From: Streptomyces canus
GTDB lineage: Bacteria; Actinomycetota; Actinomycetes; Streptomycetales; Streptomycetaceae
Direction of reading: 5' to 3'
DNA length: 64,000 nucleotides
Assembly (NCBI RefSeq): GCF_001514145.1
Contig: NZ_KQ948657.1
Span: forward strand, 310,001 to 374,000
Shown: positions 59,225-64,000 of the stretch, piece after piece
Numbering within the stretch: position 1 is the first letter of the stretch
How the letters are laid out: each line of letters begins with the position of its first letter
Made by a program: the position numbers and the translations under genes
Notes under the pieces: generated by a model
Told to the model about the DNA's origin: nothing
The model's database searches: none
Seen by the model: the letters and a program-made list of their open reading frames with translations, nothing else

Positions 59225-59822
59225 ATATCTGGAGTCCCGCAAGAACCTCGCGGGAAGCGCGTGCGGCCTGGTCGGTCTGGTGCTGACCTTCGCGGGGGTG
59301 GCCGGCCCGTACTGGCCCGTCGCCGTGGCCGGTCTCTACGGCGCGGGCGCGCTGATCGCCCCGCCGGAACGCCCCGCGCTGCCCGACCTCCCGGACCCCT
59401 CGGCCCAACTGGACGAGGTGCGGGGCGACTTCGAGAAGGTCCGCGCCTATCTGACGGACATCGACCTGTCGGTCACGGCGGCGGCCCGGCTCCGTGAACT
59501 CACCGAGCTGCTGACCGCGTTGCTCGACCAGGGCTGGAGCAAGGAACTGCTGGCCCATGACCCGGAGGGTGTGCACGCGCTGTCCCGGATCGTCCGGCGC
59601 GACCTGCCCGAGGCCGTCGACAGCTTCGTGCGCACCCGGTGGTGGACGCGGATGACACCGGGCACGGAGTCCCCCGAACTCCACCTGGAACAGCAGCTGG
59701 GCCTCATGAAGCAGGACGCACAGCAGCTGGCGGCGGCCCTCCGGGACATGGAGGCACGCCGCCAGGAGACCCACACCCGGTATCTGGAGGACCGGGGCGG
59801 GCACAACGGGGTCAGTGCGTGA
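59211..59822 (+). CDS. Membrane/coiled-coil protein of the TelA operon
   Basis: This 203-residue protein begins with a GTG at 59211 inside the end of the vWA gene. Two membrane segments (about 15-30 and 33-50, LAGSACGLVGLVLTFAGVAG, VAVAGLYGAGALIAPP) precede a helical, probably coiled-coil, cytoplasmic part (about 60-200, LTELLTALLDQGWSKELLAH, KQDAQQLAAALRDMEARRQE). It may connect the TelA protein to the membrane. No named domain is recognised. It ends the four-gene operon; a hairpin at 59851-59872 follows. Confidence 0.75.
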   Translation: MAISRYLESRKNLAGSACGLVGLVLTFAGVAGPYWPVAVAGLYGAGALIAPPERPALPDLPDPSAQLDEVRGDFEKVRAYLTDIDLSVTAAARLRELTELLTALLDQGWSKELLAHDPEGVHALSRIVRRDLPEAVDSFVRTRWWTRMTPGTESPELHLEQQLGLMKQDAQQLAAALRDMEARRQETHTRYLEDRGGHNGVSA

Positions 59823-59850
59823 CCGGCGGTCTCGCCCTGTGGGCAGCACG

Positions 59851-59872
59851 CCCCGCACGCCGTTGTGCGGGG
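59851..59872 (+). terminator. Hairpin after the TelA operon
   Basis: CCCCGCAC (59851-59858) pairs with GTGCGGGG (59865-59872) around a 6-nt loop. It lies 28 nt after the last gene of the TelA operon. A T-tract is lacking, as is usual in Streptomyces. It is a plausible intrinsic terminator. Confidence 0.55.
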
Positions 59873-59922
59873 CCGGTTCGTGACTCAGGGCCTGTCCTGC
59901 GGACCTGCCCCCGTGCCGCCCA

Positions 59923-59980
59923 CCCGCGGCCGGCCCGTGACGATCACGGGTCAGGGCTCCCATCGGGGGCCGGCCGCGGG
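59923..59980. terminator. Nested inverted repeats between convergent operons
   Basis: An outer stem CCCGCGGCCGGCCC (59923-59936) pairs with GGGCCGGCCGCGGG (59967-59980), and an inner CCCGTGA (59934-59940) with TCACGGG (59944-59950). The structure can form on either strand and lies 14 nt past the leftward PEPCK stop. It likely acts as a bidirectional terminator between the TelA operon and pckG. Confidence 0.6.
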
Positions 59981-59994
59981 GGTTCTCGGGGGAC

Positions 59995-61818
59995 TCAGCC
60001 CAGGCGCTGCACCAGCGCGTGGTACTCGTCCCACAGTTCCTTCGGCGTGTGGTCACCGAAGGTGTTGAGGTGCTCGGGGATCAGGGATGCCTCGTCCCGC
60101 CACACCTCCTTGTCGACCGTGAGCAGGAACTCCAGGTCGGACTCGGCCAGGTCGAGGCCCTTGGTGTCGAGCGCGTCCCTGGTCGGCAGGATGCCGATCG
60201 GGGTCTCGACGCCCTCGGCCTTGCCCTCCAGCCGCTCCACGATCCACTTCAGAACGCGGCTGTTCTCGCCGAAGCCGGGCCAGACGAACGTGCCCTCGTC
60301 GTTCTTGCGGAACCAGTTGACGTAGTAGATCTTCGGCAGCTTCGACTGGTCCTTGTCCTTGGCCACGTCGACCCAGTGCCCCATGTAGTCGCCCATGTTG
60401 TAGCCGCAGAACGGCAGCATGGCGAAGGGATCACGGCGCAGCTCGCCGACCTTGCCCTCGGCGGCGGCGGTCTTCTCGGAGGCCACGTTGGCGCCGAGGA
60501 AGACGCCGTGGTTCCAGTCGAAGGACTCCGTCACCAGCGGGACCGCGCTCGCGCGCCGCCCGCCGAAGAGGATCGCCGAGATCGGTACGCCCTTGGGGTC
60601 CTCCCACTCGGGCGCGATGATCGGGCACTGGGCGGCGGGGGTGGTGAAGCGGGCGTTGGGGTGGGCCGCCGGGGTCTCCGAGGAGGGCGTCCAGTCGTTG
60701 CCCTTCCAGTCCGTGAGGTGCGCCGGGGTCTCCTCCGTCATGCCCTCCCACCAGATGTCGTTGTCGTCGGTGAGGGCGACGTTGGTGAAGACGGAGTTGC
60801 CCCACAGCGTCTTCATCGCGTTGGCGTTGGTGTGCTCACCGGTGCCGGGCGCGACGCCGAAGAAGCCGGCCTCGGGGTTGATCGCGTAGAGGCGGCCGTC
60901 CTCACCGAAGCGCATCCACGCGATGTCGTCGCCGATCGTCTCGACGGTCCAGCCGGAGATCGTCGGCTCCAGCATGGCGAGGTTGGTCTTGCCGCAGGCG
61001 CTCGGGAAGGCGGCGGCGACGTACTTGGACTCGCCCTGCGGCGGGGTGAGTTTGAGGATGAGCATGTGCTCGGCGAGCCAGCCCTCGTCGCGGGCCATCA
61101 CCGAGGCGATGCGCAGGGCGTAGCACTTCTTGCCGAGCAGCGCGTTGCCGCCGTAGCCCGAGCCGTAGGACCAGATCTCGCGGGACTCCGGGAAGTGCGA
61201 GATGTACTTGGTGGAGTTGCACGGCCACGGGACGTCCGCCTCGCCCTCCGCGAGGGGGGCGCCGAGGGTGTGCACGGCCTTCACGAAGAAGCCGTCGGAG
61301 CCGAGTTCGTCGAGGACCGGCTGTCCCATGCGGGTCATCGTGCGCATGGAGACCGCGACATAGGCGGAGTCGGTGATCTCGACGCCGATCGCGGAGAGGT
61401 CCGAGCCGAGGGGGCCCATGCAGAAGGGGACGACGTACATCGTCCGGCCCTTCATCGAGCCGCGGAAGACGCCCTTCTCCCCGGCGAAGATGTCCCGCAT
61501 CTCCCCCGGTGCCTTCCAGTGGTTCGTCGGCCCCGCGTCCTCCTCTTTCTCCGAGCAGATGAAGGTGCGGTCCTCGACACGCGCGACGTCGGTCGGGTCG
61601 GAGGCCGCGTAGTAGGAGTTGGGGCGCTTGATCGGGTCGAGCTTCTTGAAGGTGCCCTTCGCCACGAGCTCCTCGCACAGGCGCTCGTACTCCGCTTCGG
61701 ATCCGTCACACCAGACCACGCTGTCCGGCTGGGTCAGTTCGGCGATCTCGTTCACCCACGAGATCAGTTCCTTGTGCTGGGTGGGGATGACGGGGGGAGC
61801 CGCGATGTCGCGCGCCAC
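59995..61818 (-). CDS. pckG: Phosphoenolpyruvate carboxykinase (GTP)
   Basis: The 607-residue enzyme is the GTP-type PEPCK. Features are [20 protein letters not shown] near the N-terminus, the phosphate-binding [12 protein letters not shown] with reactive Cys275, [15 protein letters not shown] PVRMTRM substrate segment ([19 protein letters not shown]), and [18 protein letters not shown]. It converts oxaloacetate to phosphoenolpyruvate in gluconeogenesis. AGGAG 5 nt before GTG 61818 fixes the start; an upstream in-frame ATG (61914) is not supported. All catalytic regions are intact. It points leftward into the nested hairpin. Confidence 0.96.
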   Translation of the reverse strand: MARDIAAPPVIPTQHKELISWVNEIAELTQPDSVVWCDGSEAEYERLCEELVAKGTFKKLDPIKRPNSYYAASDPTDVARVEDRTFICSEKEEDAGPTNHWKAPGEMRDIFAGEKGVFRGSMKGRTMYVVPFCMGPLGSDLSAIGVEITDSAYVAVSMRTMTRMGQPVLDELGSDGFFVKAVHTLGAPLAEGEADVPWPCNSTKYISHFPESREIWSYGSGYGGNALLGKKCYALRIASVMARDEGWLAEHMLILKLTPPQGESKYVAAAFPSACGKTNLAMLEPTISGWTVETIGDDIAWMRFGEDGRLYAINPEAGFFGVAPGTGEHTNANAMKTLWGNSVFTNVALTDDNDIWWEGMTEETPAHLTDWKGNDWTPSSETPAAHPNARFTTPAAQCPIIAPEWEDPKGVPISAILFGGRRASAVPLVTESFDWNHGVFLGANVASEKTAAAEGKVGELRRDPFAMLPFCGYNMGDYMGHWVDVAKDKDQSKLPKIYYVNWFRKNDEGTFVWPGFGENSRVLKWIVERLEGKAEGVETPIGILPTRDALDTKGLDLAESDLEFLLTVDKEVWRDEASLIPEHLNTFGDHTPKELWDEYHALVQRLG

Positions 61819-62156
61819 GATTGCTCCTAGATGAGGGATTTTTTGTTTGGAGGCCCCGTGGGGGCTGCGACCCGGATGCTTTTCGCGCCATTTGGTGGTG
61901 ACCTTGGCGCTCATCCGGTGTCGACCGCACTCATTTGATCATCCGACCGATGCGCCCATCTGTCCAGAGGGCATCACAGGTGAGCGGAGTGAGGATCGCC
62001 ACGCTTCCATTGCACACAGCGCGTTTATTTGCGTGCACTTAGCGTTTAGCCAACCGTCTCTTTACTGGTCAACTCCCGTGAGACGATGGCCACTCTTGAC
62101 TGTTCCTCACGCTCTACCCATGCGTAACTTACGGTCCCGTAGGTACGATGCGGGTC
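61819..62156. other. Divergent promoter region of pckG and the hemolysin III gene
   Basis: This 338-bp gap has no gene. It is comparatively AT-rich around 62010-62070, with GCGTTTA twice (62022-62028 and 62043-62049) and TTTATTTGC, likely the pckG promoter area. Just before the right gene lies TACGG-TC-CCGTA (62130-62141) and a TACGAT -10 candidate at 62144-62149. A short GGATTTTTTG run near 61837 has no evident role. Confidence 0.55.
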
Positions 62157-62870
62157 ATGACGCCGCCCGCCCACGACGCCGACGCCCCCTCCCTGCCGCA
62201 CCAGATCAGGCAGCACGCCCAGCATCTGGCCGAGCCCATCAAGCCGAAGCTGCGCGGCTGGCTGCACCTCGGCATGTTCCCGGCCGCACTGGTCGCGGGG
62301 CTGGTACTGACCGCCCTCGCGGACTCGACGAGAGGCCGGATCGCCTGCGGGATCTTCGCCCTGACCGCCTGCCTGCTGTTCGGCGTCAGCGCGCTGTACC
62401 ACCGGGGCACCTGGACCCCCCGCATGGACGGCGTGCTGCGACGGCTGGATCACGCCAACATCTTCCTGATCATCGCGGGCACCTACACCCCGCTGACCAT
62501 GCTGCTCCTGCCGGGCAGCAAGGGGCAGTGGCTGCTGTGGGGCATCTGGGGAGCCGCGGTGGCCGGCATCCTCTTCCGGGTCTTCTGGGTCGGCGCCCCG
62601 CGCTGGCTCTACACCCCCTGCTACATCGCGATGGGCTGGGCCGCCGTCTTCTTCCTGCCCGACTTCATGCGCGCCGGCGGTGTCGCGGTCCTGGTCCTGG
62701 TCGTCATCGGCGGCCTGCTCTACAGCGCGGGCGGGGTGATCTACGGCCTCAAGAAGCCGAACCCCTCACCGCGCTGGTTCGGCTTCCACGAGGTGTTCCA
62801 CTCCCTCACCGTGGCCGCCTTCGCCGTCCACTACGTCGGCATCTCACTGGTGGCCTACCAGCACACGTAG
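62157..62870 (+). CDS. Hemolysin III/PAQR-family membrane protein
   Basis: The 237-residue protein has about seven membrane segments and the PAQR/hemolysin III motifs: SALYHRGTWT with the His, LDHANIFLIIAGTYTPLTML with Asp, and VFHSLTVAAFAVHYVG with two His. These residues form a zinc site in PAQR-type hydrolases. The family is now thought to include ceramidase-like lipid hydrolases; hemolysis is historical. I chose ATG 62157, 7 nt after a TACGAT box, which suggests a leaderless message; ATG 62148 is the alternative. Confidence 0.85.
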   Translation: MTPPAHDADAPSLPHQIRQHAQHLAEPIKPKLRGWLHLGMFPAALVAGLVLTALADSTRGRIACGIFALTACLLFGVSALYHRGTWTPRMDGVLRRLDHANIFLIIAGTYTPLTMLLLPGSKGQWLLWGIWGAAVAGILFRVFWVGAPRWLYTPCYIAMGWAAVFFLPDFMRAGGVAVLVLVVIGGLLYSAGGVIYGLKKPNPSPRWFGFHEVFHSLTVAAFAVHYVGISLVAYQHT

Positions 62871-62888
62871 ACCGTTCCACGCCTTCAA

Positions 62889-62919
62889 GGGCCGCGGCTT
62901 CCGAGCCGCGGCCCTTTTT
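62889..62919 (+). terminator. Intrinsic terminator after the hemolysin III gene
   Basis: GGGCCGCGGCT (62889-62899) pairs perfectly with AGCCGCGGCCC (62904-62914) around TCCG, followed by five T. This is a textbook rho-independent terminator 18 nt after the stop codon. It separates the hemolysin III gene from the MFS exporter. Confidence 0.92.
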
Positions 62920-62934
62920 GCATGTCGAAATCGA

Positions 62935-62967
62935 TTGACAGTTTCTAGCTTTTGAGAGCTACTCTCA
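62935..62967 (+). promoter_or_regulatory. MFS exporter promoter with TetR-type operator
   Basis: A -35 TTGACA is at 62935-62940 and a TACTCT -10 candidate at 62960-62965. TGAGAG-CTA-CTCTCA (62953-62967), a perfect 6-bp inverted repeat, covers the -10. This layout is typical of TetR-family repression of exporter genes. No TetR gene is in the window; it may follow the exporter. The ATG at 62972 lies 7 nt past the -10, so the transcript may be leaderless. Confidence 0.72.
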
Positions 62968-62971
62968 TTTC

Positions 62972-64000
62972 ATGGAAACTATCACTCCGGACCCCCGTCG
63001 CTGGTGGGCCCTGGCCGCCCTCGTCGCGAGCATGCTGACGCTCGGCTTCGACCTGACGATCCTCAATGTGGCGCTGCCGACGATGGCCGCCGATCTCGAC
63101 GCCGGCACCGGCGCGCAGCAGTGGATGGCGGACGCGTACGTCGTCGTCTTCGCGGCCCTGATGCTCCCCGCCGGCCTGCTCGGCGACCGGTTCGGAAGGC
63201 GCCGGATGCTGATCACCGGACTCGCGATCTTCCTCGCCGGATCACTGGTCGGCGCGCTGGCGGGCGACGTCAACGCGGTGATCGCCGCCCGCGCGGTGAT
63301 GGGCGTCGGCGGCGCCCTGGTCACCCCGCTCGCGCTCTCGGTGCTGCCCACGCTCTTCGCCCCCGACGAGCGCACCAAGGCCGTCGGCATCGTCTCCGCC
63401 ACCTCCGCGCTCGGCCTGCCGCTCGGCCCGATCATCGGCGGCTGGCTGCTGAACCACTTCTGGTGGGGCTCGGTCTTCCTGGTCAACGTCCCGATGGCCG
63501 CGATCGGCATCGCCGCCTGCGTCTTCCTGCTCCCCGAGACCCGCGACCCCTCCTCCCCCCGGGTCGACGCCCCCTCCGCCGCCCTCACCGTCAGCGGCCT
63601 CGGCGCCCTGGTCTACGCGATCATCGAGGCACCCACCCGCGGCTGGGGCGACCCGCTGGTCCTGGGCATGCTCACGGCGTCCGTCCTGCTGATCGCCGCG
63701 CTGGTGCTGCGCGAACGCCGGGTCCCGCGCCCCATGCTCGACATGACCCTGCTCACCCACCGCGGCTTCCTCTTCAACACCGTCGCCGCGACCCTGGTCA
63801 ACTTCATCCTCTCCGGCCTGCTGTTCGTGCTGCCGCCCTTCCTCCAGGCCGTCCTCGGCCACGACGCCCTGGGCACCGGCGTCCGGCTGCTGCCGATGAT
63901 GGGCGGACTGCTGGTCGCCTCCCGCCTCGCCCCCAAGGTCGTCGCCCGCTTCGGCGCACGCGCCTCGGTGAGCGCCGGACTGGTGGTGCTGGCCTTCGCC
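62972..64000 (+). CDS. DHA2-type MFS drug exporter, 5' part
   Basis: The gene runs off the window after 343 codons. The product has a short N-terminus (METITPDPRRWWALAALVAS), the first segment with motif D1 (MLTLGFDLTILNVALPTMAA), motif A in GLLGDRFGRRRMLITG, motif B AARAVMGVGGALVTPLALSV and motif C ATSALGLPLGPIIGGWLL. These mark EmrB/QacA-type proton-drug antiporters with 14 membrane segments. Drug and organic-cation export is the family role. Its promoter carries a TetR-type operator. The substrate is not predictable. Confidence 0.93.
   Translation, partial: METITPDPRRWWALAALVASMLTLGFDLTILNVALPTMAADLDAGTGAQQWMADAYVVVFAALMLPAGLLGDRFGRRRMLITGLAIFLAGSLVGALAGDVNAVIAARAVMGVGGALVTPLALSVLPTLFAPDERTKAVGIVSATSALGLPLGPIIGGWLLNHFWWGSVFLVNVPMAAIGIAACVFLLPETRDPSSPRVDAPSAALTVSGLGALVYAIIEAPTRGWGDPLVLGMLTASVLLIAALVLRERRVPRPMLDMTLLTHRGFLFNTVAATLVNFILSGLLFVLPPFLQAVLGHDALGTGVRLLPMMGGLLVASRLAPKVVARFGARASVSAGLVVLAFA

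Noticed and set aside
1..64000. tRNA, rRNA, riboswitch or replication origin
   Set aside because: I searched by eye for conserved tRNA T-loop/acceptor patterns, rRNA and known riboswitch cores and saw none; a covariance-model scan would be decisive.

Overview
The window is high-GC DNA with GC-rich third codon positions, GTG starts, many ATGA/GTGA stop-start overlaps and streptomycete families (DUF397, WhiJ/AbaA-type regulators, MEDS/anti-sigma ATPases, GTP-type PEPCK, a DasR-type chitinase promoter). It is almost certainly a Streptomyces chromosome. From memory, the order chitinase, tad genes and PEPCK resembles the S. coelicolor SCO4979-SCO5003 neighbourhood; I could not check this.

0.3-4.8 kb holds small metabolic genes: a methyltransferase, an F420/flavin LLM oxidoreductase, a RibD-like reductase, a DUF192 protein, a small membrane protein and a Tat-exported alpha/beta hydrolase. 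4.9-17.9 kb is an accessory type VII secretion (ESX-like) island. A leftward four-gene operon carries an SseB-like protein, an ESX/WXG-like protein, a 668-residue toxin with a C-terminal R-S-E ADP-ribosyltransferase domain, and a two-domain SseB-like protein that is the likely immunity factor. A rightward set carries two ESX-like proteins and a mycosin protease. Then come a WhiJ/AbaA-type trio (DUF397, XRE regulator, anti-sigma ATPase) and a second leftward ESX-like operon. No core ecc genes (eccB/C/D/E) lie in the window. The mycosin and its surroundings are visibly poorer in GC than the flanks.

18.3-19.5 kb is a P450. 19.5-30.6 kb is a complete leftward Tad/Flp pilus locus (zinc-ribbon protein, CpaB, CpaE, two TadE-like, TadA, TadB, TadC, a two-component system, Flp pilin, TadG-like, lipoprotein, OmpA). 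30.9-32.6 kb is a secreted GH18 chitinase with a DasR-type operator inside its promoter. 33-40 kb holds an ECF sigma/anti-sigma pair, a divergent Nramp-like transporter, an anti-sigma ATPase, a MEDS/ATPase regulator and a large NB-ARC/LuxR regulator. 40.7-42.0 kb is a secreted zinc carboxypeptidase.

42.6-44.05 kb is a decayed IS605-type tnpB element. 44.0-51.6 kb is a catabolic cluster in two divergent arms: PfkB sugar kinase, IclR regulator, RidA and GntP leftward; a D-threonine aldolase/D-serine dehydratase-like enzyme and a D-aminoacylase rightward. A GTTGCA-N5-TGCAAC operator lies between the arms. The kinase carries a roughly 200-codon in-frame 123-bp repeat insertion.

51.5-55.1 kb holds a secreted serine protease, a membrane-anchored Ser/Ala-rich protein, an AlaA-type aminotransferase and a small unknown protein. 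55.4-59.8 kb is a four-gene operon (solute-binding-like protein, TelA, solute-binding plus vWA lipoprotein, membrane/coiled-coil protein) of unknown function. The window closes with GTP-PEPCK, a hemolysin III-family membrane protein and the first 343 codons of a DHA2-type MFS exporter behind a TetR-type operator.
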